Origin: Streptomyces sp. Edi2
Lineage (GTDB): Bacteria > Actinomycetota > Actinomycetes > Streptomycetales > Streptomycetaceae
NCBI RefSeq assembly: GCF_040253635.1
Contig: NZ_JBEJGX010000003.1
Location: 5,853,501 to 5,917,500, forward strand
DNA length: 64,000 nt
Direction: 5' to 3'
Under the pieces are notes generated by a model. The model saw only the letters and a program-made list of their open reading frames with translations. It had not been told where the DNA came from and ran no database searches. A program made the translations under genes and the position numbers. Below are positions 27,373-37,137 of the stretch, piece by piece. Every line of letters starts with the position of its first letter. Position 1 is the stretch's first letter.

Positions 27373-28344
27373 TCACTGGTAGAGCGAGCCCGTGTTCAGC
27401 ACCGGCTGGACGGCCCGGTCGCCGCACAGCACCACCATCAGATTGCTGACCATGGCCGCCTTCCGCTCCTCGTCCAGCTCGACGATGCCCTGCTCGCTGA
27501 TCCGGTCCAGCGCCTGCTCGACCATGCCGACCGCACCCTCGACGATCTGCTGGCGGGCCGCGACCACCGCGCCGGCCTGCTGCCGCTGGAGCATCGCGGA
27601 GGCGATCTCGGGGGCATAGGCGAGGTGGCTGAAGCGGGACTCGATGATCCGTACGCCGGCGGCCTGGACCCGTGCGGTCAGCTCCAGGGCAAGCTTCTCG
27701 GTGATCTCCTCGGCGTTGCCGCGCAGCGACAGGGCGTTCTCGTCGTGTGCGTCATAGGGGTATTCGATGGCGATGTGCCGGACGGCCGCCTCGGTCTGGG
27801 TGGCGACGAACTCCAGGAAGTCGTCGACCTCGAAGAGCGCCTGGGCGGTGTCCTCGACCTTCCAGACCACGATCGAGGCCAGCTCGATCGGGTTGCCGTA
27901 GGCGTCGTTGACCTTGAGCACCGCGGTCTCGTGGTTGCGCACCCGGGTGGAGATCTTCTGCGCGGTGGTGAGCGGGTTGACCCAGCGCAGGCCGTCCGTG
28001 CGGATGGTGCCGACGTACCGTCCGAAGAGCTGGATCACCCGGGCCTCGCCGGGGGCGACCATCTTCACCCCGGTCATGCAGAAGAACGAACCGAGCAGCA
28101 GGGCGACGCCGACGATGATCATCGGCGCTCCCACCGCCTTGTCGCCGCCGTCGCCGAGGATCCCGCCGACGACGATCAGGGCGATGCCCAGCGCCACCCC
28201 GAGCACGGTCAGCAGTAGGGCGAGACCGCCCGGAATGCTGTGCGCCGGGACCTCGCGGACCTGCGGGCGGGGCATCTCGGGCGCATCGACGGCGAGGTCT
28301 TCGCCGGGCCCCTCGGAGTGGCCGGCGGATGTCTGATCGGACAT
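27373..28344 (-). CDS. SPFH/band-7 domain membrane protein
   Basis: 323 residues: a soluble N-terminus, two hydrophobic segments ([21 protein letters not shown] and [14 protein letters not shown]), then an SPFH domain ([20 protein letters not shown] ... GLRWVNPL ... [10 protein letters not shown]) and a C-terminal coiled-coil ([22 protein letters not shown]). Flotillin-like proteins organise membrane microdomains. ATG 28344 follows GGGGATT. Confidence 0.9.
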   Translation of the reverse strand: MSDQTSAGHSEGPGEDLAVDAPEMPRPQVREVPAHSIPGGLALLLTVLGVALGIALIVVGGILGDGGDKAVGAPMIIVGVALLLGSFFCMTGVKMVAPGEARVIQLFGRYVGTIRTDGLRWVNPLTTAQKISTRVRNHETAVLKVNDAYGNPIELASIVVWKVEDTAQALFEVDDFLEFVATQTEAAVRHIAIEYPYDAHDENALSLRGNAEEITEKLALELTARVQAAGVRIIESRFSHLAYAPEIASAMLQRQQAGAVVAARQQIVEGAVGMVEQALDRISEQGIVELDEERKAAMVSNLMVVLCGDRAVQPVLNTGSLYQ

Positions 28345-28407
28345 GGAATCCCCGTTTCTTCCCCTTGCGGCGGGTGATGTCCGCCGCAAGGGGTGATGTC
28401 ACTGACC

Positions 28408-28423
28408 TAGCAAACTGATAGCA
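28408..28423. promoter_or_regulatory. 11-bp-period direct repeat at the SPFH promoter
   Basis: TAGCA-N6-TAGCA lies 64 bp upstream of the SPFH ATG in an AT-rich stretch. Direct repeats one helical turn apart are a typical ribbon-helix-helix operator, and an RHH gene lies in the same operon. Inference only. Confidence 0.4.
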
Positions 28424-28653
28424 CTTTAATACCGCGATCCGGGGGCTGTCCAGTGCTCGTGCGAGGATCCTCCGGCGGCAAGTTCGCAGGTGAGGCCCGG
28501 GCGACGCGCAAAACCCACCCCTTGGTTCCGTCGCGCCGGGTGCTGTTTGTCACGTCGGGAAAAGCCTTGATCGATGAGTATTTGTTGACAGATGCGGTGT
28601 TAGCTTCAACAGCTGAGTTAGCTGGGGGCGGAACGACTGGAGTTGCTGAAGCG

Positions 28654-30942
28654 ATGGGCCGAGCGGACGCGAGACGGGCGCGACAGGTAAGCGCCCGCCG
28701 GGCCAGAACGAAGGACAAGAAGTCCGGCATAGGCCGCTTCTTCACCTGGAAGAAGCTCCTCGGAGCCTTCCTCGGGGTATGCCTGCTGGGCATCCTCGGC
28801 TTCATCGGCCTGTATCTGTACGTGGACATACCCAAGGGCAACAACGAAGCCAAGCTGCAGAGCAACGTCTACAAGTACGCCAATGGCAAGGTCATGGCGC
28901 GTACGGGTCTGCGCAACCGGGAGAACGTCCCGCTCAGCCGGATACCCAAGGACGTGCAGCGCACCTTCGTCGCCGCGGAGAACAAGAACTTCTACCACGA
29001 CTCCGGTGTCGACCTGATGGGCACCATGCGCGGCATCTTCAACACGGTGATGGGCCGCGGCAAGCAGGGTGGTTCGACGATCACCCAGCAGTACGTCAAG
29101 AACTACTACCTGAGCCAGGAGCAGACGGTTTCCCGCAAGCTCCAGGAGATCGTCATCTCGCTCAAGGTGGACAACAAGTTCAGCAAGGACAACATCCTCG
29201 CCGGCTACATCAACACCAGCTACTACGGCCGCGGCGCCTACGGCATCCAGGCCGCCGCCCAGGCCTACTACGGCGTGGACGTCGACAAGCTCACCGTCTC
29301 GCAGGGCGCCTACCTGGCCTCGCTGCTCCAGGCACCGAACCAGTACGACTGGACCCTGGCGACCGACGCCGGCAAGAAGCGGGTCCAGGAGCGCTGGGCC
29401 TACACCCTCGACAACATGGTCGAGATGAAGTGGCTCTCCTCGGAGGACCGCCGCAAGCAGAGGTTCCAGCGGCCGAAGGATCCCAAGCCGCTGAGCGGCG
29501 TGAGCGGCCAGACCAACTACCTCGTCGAGCAGGCCAAGCAGGAGCTCTTCGCCCAGGGCGTCGACGAGAAGCAGTTCGCGGCCGGCGGCTGGACGGTCAC
29601 CCTCGGCATCGACAAGAACAAGCAGAAGGCGCTGGAGTCATCCGTCAAGCGCAAGCTGCTCGCCGACCTCGACCCCAAGAAGCGCAAGGTCGACGCGGAC
29701 GCCCAGCTCGGTGCCGCCTCGGTGGATCCCCACACGGGTCACGTCGTGGCGATGTACGGCGGCGAGGGCCCGCCCAAGCACTACCGGAACAACGCCACCC
29801 GCACCGACTACCAGGCCGCCTCCACCTTCAAGCCGCTCATCCTGGCCTCCGCGATGGAGAACAACGCGGTCACCCAGGGCGGCGTCCCGATCACCCCGAA
29901 CACGATCTACGACGGCCGTAACCGCCGTCCGGTCGTCGGCGGCAAGATCCCCTTCGCGCCGCCCAACGAGGACGAGCACGAGTACGGGAAGATCAGCGTC
30001 CAGACGGCGACCAACAACTCCGTCAACGCGGTCTTCGCGCAGATGGGTGCGGACGCCGGCCTGGACGCGATCAAGAAGACCGCGGTCAGCCTCGGCATGG
30101 CCGACACGATGGACGTCAAGCCCGCCATGACCCTGGGCACCATGGGCGCCAGCCCGCTCCAGATGGCCGGCGCCTACGCCACCCTGGACAACCACGGCAA
30201 AAAGGTCACCCCGACCATGGTCACCAAGGCCACGCACAGCGTCAACGGCGTCGAGACGAACGTCCCGCTGAAGGACCCGATCGGCGACCAGGTGCTCAGC
30301 CCCAAGACCGCCGACACCGTGACGTCCGTGCTGACCGGCGTGGTCAACGACGGCACCGCCTCGGAGGCCGTGAAGAACACCGCCTACAAGGCGGCCGGCA
30401 AGACCGGCACCTCCGACGACGACAAGTCGGCGTGGTTCGTGGGCTACACGCCCAAGCTGGTCACCGCCGTCGGCATGTTCGGCGAATCGCCCAACGGCGG
30501 CCGGCAGGTCACCCTCAAGAACGCCGGCGGCGACGGCCGGGTCAACGGCGGCGGCTATCCGGCCCGGGTGTGGGCGGATTACACCGAGGCGGCGCTGAAC
30601 GGCAACACCGGCGCGGACTTCGACCTGGACACCAACATGGGTGCCGCGATCCCCCCGACGCCCACCCCGACGCCGAGCCACACGCCGTCGTCCAGCCCGA
30701 GCCCGTCCAAGACGCCGAGCGGTTCGCCCTCGCCGCCCCCGTCCAAGACGCCGAGCGGTTCGCCCTCGTCGCCGACCCAGAGCGGACGGCCGAGCCCGCC
30801 CATCCCCTCCGGCTCCGGCTCGCCGGGCGGCGGGGCGGACGGCGGCGGTGCCGGCGGCGACGGTGCCGGTGGTGCCGGTGCCGGCGGCGCCGGGAACGAG
30901 ACCGGCGGCAACAGGGCCGACAGCCTGCCCGGCTTCGGCTGA
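28654..30942 (+). CDS. class A penicillin-binding protein
   Basis: A 762-residue bifunctional peptidoglycan synthase: cytoplasmic basic N-terminus, a single membrane helix (~34-57), a GT51 transglycosylase with the catalytic Glu in VAAENKNFYHD (~109), then a transpeptidase domain with S390-T-F-K, an SVN motif (~455) and K583-TGTS. The last ~110 residues are a disordered Pro/Ser/Thr then Gly/Ala tail. ATG 28654 has GGAG 11 nt upstream. It acts at the outer face of the membrane. Confidence 0.95.
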   Translation: MGRADARRARQVSARRARTKDKKSGIGRFFTWKKLLGAFLGVCLLGILGFIGLYLYVDIPKGNNEAKLQSNVYKYANGKVMARTGLRNRENVPLSRIPKDVQRTFVAAENKNFYHDSGVDLMGTMRGIFNTVMGRGKQGGSTITQQYVKNYYLSQEQTVSRKLQEIVISLKVDNKFSKDNILAGYINTSYYGRGAYGIQAAAQAYYGVDVDKLTVSQGAYLASLLQAPNQYDWTLATDAGKKRVQERWAYTLDNMVEMKWLSSEDRRKQRFQRPKDPKPLSGVSGQTNYLVEQAKQELFAQGVDEKQFAAGGWTVTLGIDKNKQKALESSVKRKLLADLDPKKRKVDADAQLGAASVDPHTGHVVAMYGGEGPPKHYRNNATRTDYQAASTFKPLILASAMENNAVTQGGVPITPNTIYDGRNRRPVVGGKIPFAPPNEDEHEYGKISVQTATNNSVNAVFAQMGADAGLDAIKKTAVSLGMADTMDVKPAMTLGTMGASPLQMAGAYATLDNHGKKVTPTMVTKATHSVNGVETNVPLKDPIGDQVLSPKTADTVTSVLTGVVNDGTASEAVKNTAYKAAGKTGTSDDDKSAWFVGYTPKLVTAVGMFGESPNGGRQVTLKNAGGDGRVNGGGYPARVWADYTEAALNGNTGADFDLDTNMGAAIPPTPTPTPSHTPSSSPSPSKTPSGSPSPPPSKTPSGSPSSPTQSGRPSPPIPSGSGSPGGGADGGGAGGDGAGGAGAGGAGNETGGNRADSLPGFG

Positions 30943-30955
30943 CGCCGTTCGTGCG

Positions 30956-31002
30956 CACAGCAGCGCGGCCCCCGCCGGTGAGGCGGGGGCCGCGCTGCTG
31001 TG
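30956..31002. terminator. 21-bp hairpin between convergent genes
   Basis: A perfect 21-bp stem and GGTGA loop lie between the PBP and catalase stops. There is no T-run; stability alone probably ends both messages. Confidence 0.8.
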
Positions 31003-31018
31003 ACGGAGCGGTGGCGCC

Positions 31019-32482
31019 TCAGCCGCCGTTCACCTTGTGGGCGATCCGGTCTCCCACGTTCTTGTCGATGTTGCGCCAGTACTGCAGCGCGCGGTCCAGC
31101 ACCGGGCGGCTGACGCCGTTCAGCAGATGGCCGGAGACATTGCCGACGAGCCGGTCGCGGGCCGCGTCGTCGAGGACCTGGCGGACCATCGTGCCCGGCT
31201 GGCCGAAGTCGTCGTCGTCGCGGCGCAGCGTGTAGGCCTCGCGGACCATCTCGCCGCCGGTCTCCCAGCCCGCGGGCTCCCCGTAGCGCAGGGTGTCCGC
31301 CGCCGGGCCGCCGTAGCTGTTCGGGGCGTAGGGCCGGGCCGTACGGGCCGGGTCGTACCGCATCGGGCCGTCCTTCGCATACGAGTGGACGGGGACATGC
31401 GGCCGGTTGGGCGGCAGCTGCAGGTAGTTCGGGCCGATGCGGTAGCGATGGGTGTCCGGGTAGGAGAACAGCCGGCCCAGCAGCATCTTGTCCGGCGACG
31501 GGCCGACGCCCGGCACCATGTTGGACGGTTCGAACGCCGCCTGCTCGATGTGGATGAAGTAGTCCTCGGGGTTCTTGTTGAGCGTCATCCGCCCGACCTC
31601 GATCAGCGGGTAGTCGCCGTGCGGCCACACCTTGGTCAGATCGAACGGGTTGAAGCGGTAGTCCGGGGCGTCCGCGAACGGCATGACCTGCACATACAGC
31701 GTCCACGACGGGACGTTGCCGCCGTCGATGGCCTCGAACAGATCACGGCGGTGGTAGTCGCCGTCCTCGCCGGCGATCCGGTCCGCGTCCTCCTGGGTGA
31801 GGAAGTCGATGCCCTGGTCGGTCTTGAAGTGGTACTTGATCCAGAACTTCTCGCCGCCGGCATTGAGCCACATGTAGGTGTGCGAGCCGTAGCCGTTCAT
31901 GTGGCGGTAGGTCTTGGGAATGCCGCGGTCGCCCATCAGCCAGGTGACCTGGTGAGCGGACTCCGGCGACAGCGTCCAGAAGTCCCACTGCATGTCGTTG
32001 TCGCGCATCCCGTTGTCCGGGCGGCGCTTCTGGGAGCGGATGAAGTCCTGGAACTTGATCGTGTCACGGACGAAGAAGACCGGGGTGTTGTTCCCCACCA
32101 GGTCGTAGTTGCCGTCCTCGGTGTAGAACTTCAGCGCGAAGCCGCGGGGGTCGCGCCAGGTGTCGGGGGAGCCCTGCTCGCCCGCGACGGTCGAGAAGCG
32201 GGCCAGCATCTCGGTGGTCTTGCCCGGCTGGAAGAGATCCGCCTTCGTGAACTGGCTGACGTCGTTGGTGACCTGGAAGAAGCCGTAGGCGCCGGCGCCC
32301 TTGGCGTGTACCACCCGCTCGGGGACCCGTTCGCGGTTGAACTGGGCCATCTTCTCGATGAGGTAGTGGTCCTGGAGCAGGATGGGGCCGTCCGGACTCA
32401 CAGTGAGTGAGTGTTCGTCGCTCTCCACCGGAATGCCGGCGTTGTTCGTCGTGCGCGGGACGTTGTGCGCGGTGCTGGACAT
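31019..32482 (-). CDS. monofunctional haem catalase
   Basis: A 487-residue small-subunit (clade 3) catalase that dismutates hydrogen peroxide. The active-site His59 is in [13 protein letters not shown], the distal Asn in [11 protein letters not shown], and the proximal haem Tyr in [12 protein letters not shown]. It is monocistronic. The nearby regulatory logic may be Fur/CatR-like as in other Streptomyces catalases, but no regulator gene is adjacent here; see the direct repeats upstream. Confidence 0.96.
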   Translation of the reverse strand: MSSTAHNVPRTTNNAGIPVESDEHSLTVSPDGPILLQDHYLIEKMAQFNRERVPERVVHAKGAGAYGFFQVTNDVSQFTKADLFQPGKTTEMLARFSTVAGEQGSPDTWRDPRGFALKFYTEDGNYDLVGNNTPVFFVRDTIKFQDFIRSQKRRPDNGMRDNDMQWDFWTLSPESAHQVTWLMGDRGIPKTYRHMNGYGSHTYMWLNAGGEKFWIKYHFKTDQGIDFLTQEDADRIAGEDGDYHRRDLFEAIDGGNVPSWTLYVQVMPFADAPDYRFNPFDLTKVWPHGDYPLIEVGRMTLNKNPEDYFIHIEQAAFEPSNMVPGVGPSPDKMLLGRLFSYPDTHRYRIGPNYLQLPPNRPHVPVHSYAKDGPMRYDPARTARPYAPNSYGGPAADTLRYGEPAGWETGGEMVREAYTLRRDDDDFGQPGTMVRQVLDDAARDRLVGNVSGHLLNGVSRPVLDRALQYWRNIDKNVGDRIAHKVNGG

Positions 32483-32523
32483 GGAGGAATGCCTCCTGTT
32501 TCGACGACTGGGAGTAGGGGTCG

Positions 32524-32552
32524 GTCAGTCCCGAATTGGGCGAGTCAGTCCC
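32524..32552 (-). promoter_or_regulatory. paired GTCAGTCCC direct repeats upstream of catalase
   Basis: Two copies of GTCAGTCCC (32524-32532 and 32544-32552), spaced 20 bp start to start, lie 42-70 bp upstream of the catalase start. Two-turn spacing on one DNA face suggests an activator or repressor site. Confidence 0.4.
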
Positions 32553-32600
32553 TTACATCCACCCAAGCAGTCAACTACCCCGACGGCACGTCGGCAAGAG

Positions 32601-32632
32601 TTGGACCCCGTCCGATCTCAGACGGGGTCCAA
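32601..32632 (-). terminator. terminator of the SpoIIE-phosphatase gene
   Basis: A perfect 12-bp stem, TTGGACCCCGTC with GACGGGGTCCAA, and an 8-nt loop, 34 bp past the stop of the minus-strand gene. Confidence 0.75.
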
Positions 32633-32665
32633 CATATGGGACGGGCGGCCGGGGCCCGCGCGACG

Positions 32666-35230
32666 TCAGCGGCGCAGCGCCGCCGGAGGCATCGACAGCT
32701 CGAACCAGACGACCTTTCCCATGCTCAGACGGGTCGCGCCCCAGCGCCGTGCCATCCGGTTGACGAGGTAGAGGCCGCGCCCGCCCTCGTCCGACGGCCG
32801 GGCCTGACGCAGCCGCGGAAGCTGCGGAACGTCGTCACCCACCTCGCAGCGCAGTACGTCCGTTCGCAGCAACCGCAGGGTGATCGGCCGCTCCGCGTAC
32901 CGCACGGCATTCGTCACCACCTCGCTGACCAGCAGCTCCAGCTGGTCGGTCAGCTCCTCCAGACCCCAGCGCGCCAGCGCCCGCCGGGCCAGCCTGCGGG
33001 CCTGCCCGGCCGTCTGGGCCTTCGGATCCAGATACCAGTACGCGACATCGCTCGGCGCGATCCCGTCGAACCGGGCCGCCAGCAGCGCGATGTCGTCATC
33101 GCGGTCGCCGGGGCCCAGCATGTCCAGCACCTCGTCGCACATCGGCTCCAGCGGCGGCGGGTTGGGACCCGTCAACCGGGCCGTCTCCGCCAGCCGCTCC
33201 CGCAGCTGCTCGATCCCGGTCCATACGTCCCGGATCCGCGACTCGACCAGGCCGTCCGTATAGAGGACCAGCGTGGCGCCCGCCGGGGCGTCCAGCTCTA
33301 CCGCCTCGAAGTCCACCCCGCCGACGCCGATCGGCGCGCCCGACGGCACCCGCAGCACCTCGGCACGCCCGCCGCGGTGCAGCATCACCGGCGGCGGATG
33401 GCCCGCGTTGGCGATGGTGATCCGGTGCGCGACCGGGTCGTAGACCGCGTACACGCAGGTCGCCATCCGGTCCGTACCCAGCCGCTGGGCCTGCTCGTCG
33501 AGATGGTGCAAGACCTCCTGCGGCGGCAGGTCCAGCCCCGCCAGCGTCTGCGCGGTCGTGCGCAGCTGCCCCATGATCGCGGCCGAGGTCATCGAGTGCC
33601 CCATGACATCGCCGACCACCAGCGCCACCCGGCTGCCCGGCAGCGGGATCGCGTCGTACCAGTCGCCGCCCACCCGCGCGGTCTCGGCGGCCGGCAGATA
33701 GCGGCTGGCCAGCCGGACCCCGGTCGGCTGCGGCAGCGAGTCCGGCAGCATCGTGCGCTGCAGCGCATCGGCGATGTACGCCTCACGGCCGTAGAGCACC
33801 GCCTTGTCCACGCCCAGCGCGGTGTGCGTCGCCAACTGCGCGGCCACCAGCAGATCGTCCGGCTCGAACGCCGGGCGGTCCGGGCGGCGCAGGAACACCG
33901 CCGCGCCGATCACCCGGCGGCGGCCGCGCAGCGGCGCCAGGATCACCCGGTGGCCGCTGGGCAGCCGCGGATCCGGACCCAGCAGTTCCGGCAGCGCCGT
34001 CCGCGCCGCCTGCGCCTCGCCGAACAGCGGCCGTACGCCCCGCAGTACCTCGGCCAGCGGGCCGCCGGGCTCCACCTCGGCCAGCTCCGCCGCGCTGCCG
34101 CCCATCGCCGGGCCCAGATCGGGCTGCGCGGGCAGCACCGGCAGCCGGCCGCCGTTGGTGTCCGGCTCCTCCGGGATCCGGTCGGTACGGCGCAGCCGCA
34201 GCACCACCGGGCCGGTCGGGCGCTCGTCGCCCACCGGCAGCGGATCGCGCAGATAGACGAGGATGGCGTCGGCGAACGTCGGCACCGTCGCCCGGCACAG
34301 CCCGAGCACGATCTCGTCGAGGTCGATACCGCGGGCGATCCGCCGCGTCGCCGCCCCGATGAAGCGCAGCCGGTCGCCGCCGGCCTGCCGGGCCGCGGCC
34401 ACCTCACTGCTCTCGCCCGGATGCGCCGAGCGGGCCGGAGGAGCGGCCGGCGGGTCCTGTGGCGGTTCGGCCTGACCGGGCACCGGGGCCGCGGTGGCCT
34501 CCCCGGCCGCCGGGTGCGAGGCCTCACCGTGGGCGCCCGGGCCGGCGGACCGTCCGCCGTGCGGCGCCGGCGACTGGCCCGGCACCGTCCCGCCCGGCCC
34601 GCCGCCGGCCGGGCCGCTGCCCTCCCGCGGCCGCCCGACGCCCTCGCCGTCGTGCCGCGGGCGCTGCCCGTGGTGCGGCTCCCCGCCCGGCTCCGGCGCC
34701 TCGGCGCGGCCCACCGCGCCCTGCGCCACCCGCCGTGCGGCACGGGCCGTCTCCCGCCCCGCGTCCGCTGCCCCGCCCGGCCGTCCTCCCGCAGGCATGG
34801 CCACCTTCCCGTACGTGTCGCCGTATGCCTCCCCGTACGGGTGCGAAACGTCCCGTGCGGTGGCATGCCCGCCGCTGTGAGCGGCGCTGTGATCACTGGT
34901 GCGCCCGCCGGTGTGGCCCGCGGCGGCGCCGTCCGCGTCCGCCGACGGGTCCCGCCGCGCCGCGCCGTGGTCCACGGGCGGCTCGCCGCCGCGTGGACCG
35001 GAAGAGGCCGTGACGGCGACACCGGCGAGGCCTATGTCGTCACCGCCGCGTACCGCGAACCCGGCGCCGGGCGACGGGGCGAACCCCGCCGCGGGCTGCT
35101 GCAGGGAGCTGCGCGGGTCGGGGACCGCGCCGAACGGCGCCGTCCGGGCCGGCCCCCGGGCAGGGGACGCCGAGGGCGCGGCGGTCGAGGCCGACCGCCG
35201 CGATTCGTGGGAGGTGGGGTGCTCCGTCAC
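32666..35230 (-). CDS. GAF-SpoIIE phosphatase-HATPase regulatory protein (RsbU-like)
   Basis: 854 residues in four parts: a ~280-residue disordered Gly/Pro/His-rich N-terminus, a GAF sensor domain (~290-480), a PP2C/SpoIIE phosphatase domain (~500-715, with RVGGDWYDA, VGDVMGHSM, LYTDGLVESR and DRDDDIALLAARF metal sites), and a C-terminal HATPase_c anti-sigma-like kinase domain (VSEVVTNAVRYA, GRGLYLVNRMARRWG). Streptomyces have many such proteins controlling anti-anti-sigma factor phosphorylation. The partners are not encoded nearby. Confidence 0.93.
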   Translation of the reverse strand: MTEHPTSHESRRSASTAAPSASPARGPARTAPFGAVPDPRSSLQQPAAGFAPSPGAGFAVRGGDDIGLAGVAVTASSGPRGGEPPVDHGAARRDPSADADGAAAGHTGGRTSDHSAAHSGGHATARDVSHPYGEAYGDTYGKVAMPAGGRPGGAADAGRETARAARRVAQGAVGRAEAPEPGGEPHHGQRPRHDGEGVGRPREGSGPAGGGPGGTVPGQSPAPHGGRSAGPGAHGEASHPAAGEATAAPVPGQAEPPQDPPAAPPARSAHPGESSEVAAARQAGGDRLRFIGAATRRIARGIDLDEIVLGLCRATVPTFADAILVYLRDPLPVGDERPTGPVVLRLRRTDRIPEEPDTNGGRLPVLPAQPDLGPAMGGSAAELAEVEPGGPLAEVLRGVRPLFGEAQAARTALPELLGPDPRLPSGHRVILAPLRGRRRVIGAAVFLRRPDRPAFEPDDLLVAAQLATHTALGVDKAVLYGREAYIADALQRTMLPDSLPQPTGVRLASRYLPAAETARVGGDWYDAIPLPGSRVALVVGDVMGHSMTSAAIMGQLRTTAQTLAGLDLPPQEVLHHLDEQAQRLGTDRMATCVYAVYDPVAHRITIANAGHPPPVMLHRGGRAEVLRVPSGAPIGVGGVDFEAVELDAPAGATLVLYTDGLVESRIRDVWTGIEQLRERLAETARLTGPNPPPLEPMCDEVLDMLGPGDRDDDIALLAARFDGIAPSDVAYWYLDPKAQTAGQARRLARRALARWGLEELTDQLELLVSEVVTNAVRYAERPITLRLLRTDVLRCEVGDDVPQLPRLRQARPSDEGGRGLYLVNRMARRWGATRLSMGKVVWFELSMPPAALRR

Positions 35231-35320
35231 GCGTGGGATTCCATCCGTCCGGGGCTGTGCGCGAAACGCGCCGCGTTGCGAGCGCGCCGCCCGTACGGGA
35301 CGCGCCGAACGCGCTGCGTG

Positions 35321-36004
35321 TCAGGCGCGTCGCAGGTGCAGAAAGAGCTGGATCTCGGGTGGTACGTCCGTGCTCGACGGGGCGTATGCGTAGGCATCCT
35401 CCCCGACGACGTCGAAACCCGCGTCGTGCACGACCCGGCGCAGGTCGTCCCGCAGGTAACCCGATACCCGGACCGAGTTGCCCAGGAACGGAATGGTGAA
35501 GTCGTCCACATCCGCCTCGACCATGGACAGGGCGAGCAGCCCCTCGGGACGTAGCAGATCATGGAGCATGCCCAGTGCGTAAGGGATTTCCGCACGGGGC
35601 AGCATCAGAAGGGAAAAATAAGCGGCGATACCGTCGAAAGAGCCGGGTCCGCCGAGCCGGCCGCGGCGCAGATCGGCGATGTCCAGCCGGTGGAAGTCGG
35701 CGTCCGGGACGTTCTCCCGGGCCAGTGCGACCATCGAGGGGGAGAGGTCGATTCCCACGACGCGGTGTCCGGCGTCCGAGAGCTGACGGGCCGTCGGCAG
35801 GCCCGTACCGCATCCGAGATCCAGGATGCGTGAGCCGGCGGTGAGGGTGTCGCCCAGCCAGGTGCCCGAGGCGAGCTGGCCCTCCTTGTGCGGGAAGGCG
35901 ACGTCGTACCGGTCGCCGATGGCGTCGAACGCCTCGGCCTGGCCGGCCCGGTCCAGTGCTAACCGGTTGAGCCCCTCGTATCCGTCGTAGTGAGTTGCAC
36001 TCAC
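35321..36004 (-). CDS. class I SAM-dependent methyltransferase
   Basis: 227 residues with a complete Rossmann methyltransferase core: motif I ILDLGCGTGLPTA, motif II VVGIDLSPSMVALAR, then LDIADLR and the post-I segments. Resembles small-molecule methyltransferases; substrate unknown. GTG start at 36004 with AGGAGG 8-9 nt upstream. The 211 bp upstream hold no gene. Confidence 0.9.
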   Translation of the reverse strand: MSATHYDGYEGLNRLALDRAGQAEAFDAIGDRYDVAFPHKEGQLASGTWLGDTLTAGSRILDLGCGTGLPTARQLSDAGHRVVGIDLSPSMVALARENVPDADFHRLDIADLRRGRLGGPGSFDGIAAYFSLLMLPRAEIPYALGMLHDLLRPEGLLALSMVEADVDDFTIPFLGNSVRVSGYLRDDLRRVVHDAGFDVVGEDAYAYAPSSTDVPPEIQLFLHLRRA

Positions 36005-36215
36005 GACCTCGCGCCTCCTGCGACCGCAGTCAAGTTCGTTTTCCTGTTCTGGAGTTGCGCCTGTGCAGTCTTGCGGAGGACGATCCTACGTTTGAAGACC
36101 CGGGGCGCAGCAAGGGGGCTCGGCCCCGCTCCTCGCCCCGCAGGAAACAGCATTGCCCATAGGCGCAGCTTCCCACGGTTCGCCCCCTTCACTCGTGTGG
36201 TTTCACTTCACTCCC

Positions 36216-36959
36216 TCACGACCGCAAACGATCCGGTGCGCGGTCCCAGTTCTCCGGAAGCCGGGGAACGTCCCAGGCCGGGTCGGGCCGCCAGTCCTCC
36301 CAGCCGTCCGCGTACGGCTCACGCCAGGCCGTGATCTGTGCGATCGCGGCCCGGCCCGCCGATCTGACCTCGGCGGCCTGTGCGCCGGTCATCAGCCCGT
36401 CCCGCTGCGCCTGCGCGAACTCGTCCTCGTCCCGCCACTCCCAGTGCCGGTCCGGATAGACACAGATGTCGAGAAAGTGGTCCTCGGAGTCAATACCGCC
36501 CGCCCAACGGCGGCGCGGCTCCTCCAGATTGACGTACCAGTTCTTGAACTGCCAGTCGCGTTCCCAGAACAGCCACACCGACCAGGGGTCACCGGGCCGG
36601 GCCAGCTTCAGCACACCGGTGCCGAACCACTGGTCGTGGCTGGTCCGGCGAGGTTTGGTGTAACGGGTGGACAGCGGCTCGCGGTGCACCGGTGTGCCGT
36701 CGGCGAGCACCGGCTTGATGCAGGACGTACCCGGTGCCATCCACACCGCGAGCAGTTCGTCGGTGTCCTGGACAACGGTCATCGGACGGCAGATGTGGAA
36801 CCGTCCGGCGTCGGCATTGTCGCGGTAGCGCCAGAGGATGTGGTCCCCCGGCGCCCAGTGTGACGTTTCCGCCGCACCGCCCGCCGCCCGTTCCGCCCCG
36901 GCCGTCCCGCGTCCGCCGGGCGTCTCGCCTTCCGTCGTGTCCACCATGTCCGCTGTCAT
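36216..36959 (-). CDS. DUF402 domain protein
   Basis: 247 residues. After ~30 variable residues comes the DUF402 fold: GDHILWRYRDN, WFGTGVLKLARPGDPWSVWLFWERDWQFKNWYVNLEEP, and the acidic metal-site region DHFLDICVYPD ... EWRDEDEFAQA. Some relatives are nucleoside phosphatases or chaperone-like; no function is assigned here. Probably leaderless (TAAGAT 6 nt before the ATG). Confidence 0.85.
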   Translation of the reverse strand: MTADMVDTTEGETPGGRGTAGAERAAGGAAETSHWAPGDHILWRYRDNADAGRFHICRPMTVVQDTDELLAVWMAPGTSCIKPVLADGTPVHREPLSTRYTKPRRTSHDQWFGTGVLKLARPGDPWSVWLFWERDWQFKNWYVNLEEPRRRWAGGIDSEDHFLDICVYPDRHWEWRDEDEFAQAQRDGLMTGAQAAEVRSAGRAAIAQITAWREPYADGWEDWRPDPAWDVPRLPENWDRAPDRLRS

Positions 36960-36965
36960 GCGCAG

Positions 36966-36971
36966 ATCTTA
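36966..36971 (-). promoter_or_regulatory. -10-like box TAAGAT, leaderless start
   Basis: On the minus strand TAAGAT is followed by 6 nt and then the DUF402 ATG, with no ribosome-binding site. Confidence 0.5.
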
Positions 36972-37137
36972 GTTGCGCGGCAGGGAGCGCGCCGTGACAT
37001 GAGACGCACCGGGCGTTACGGGCATGATAATGGGGCCGCCCCACGGAACCCCCGCCACAGCAGGGGCGTTGGCGCGGGTGGGATCGGGTGAGGGCCGGGC
37101 TCAGGTCCGGATGGGGCTCAGGTTACGGGCGGCGGGC

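Noticed and set aside
28586..28591. TTGACA as the -35 of the PBP gene
   Set aside because: No acceptable -10 hexamer at 16-18 bp spacing.
32411..35554. 1047-codon plus-strand frame
   Set aside because: Antisense of the SpoIIE phosphatase, His/Arg-rich, no start context.
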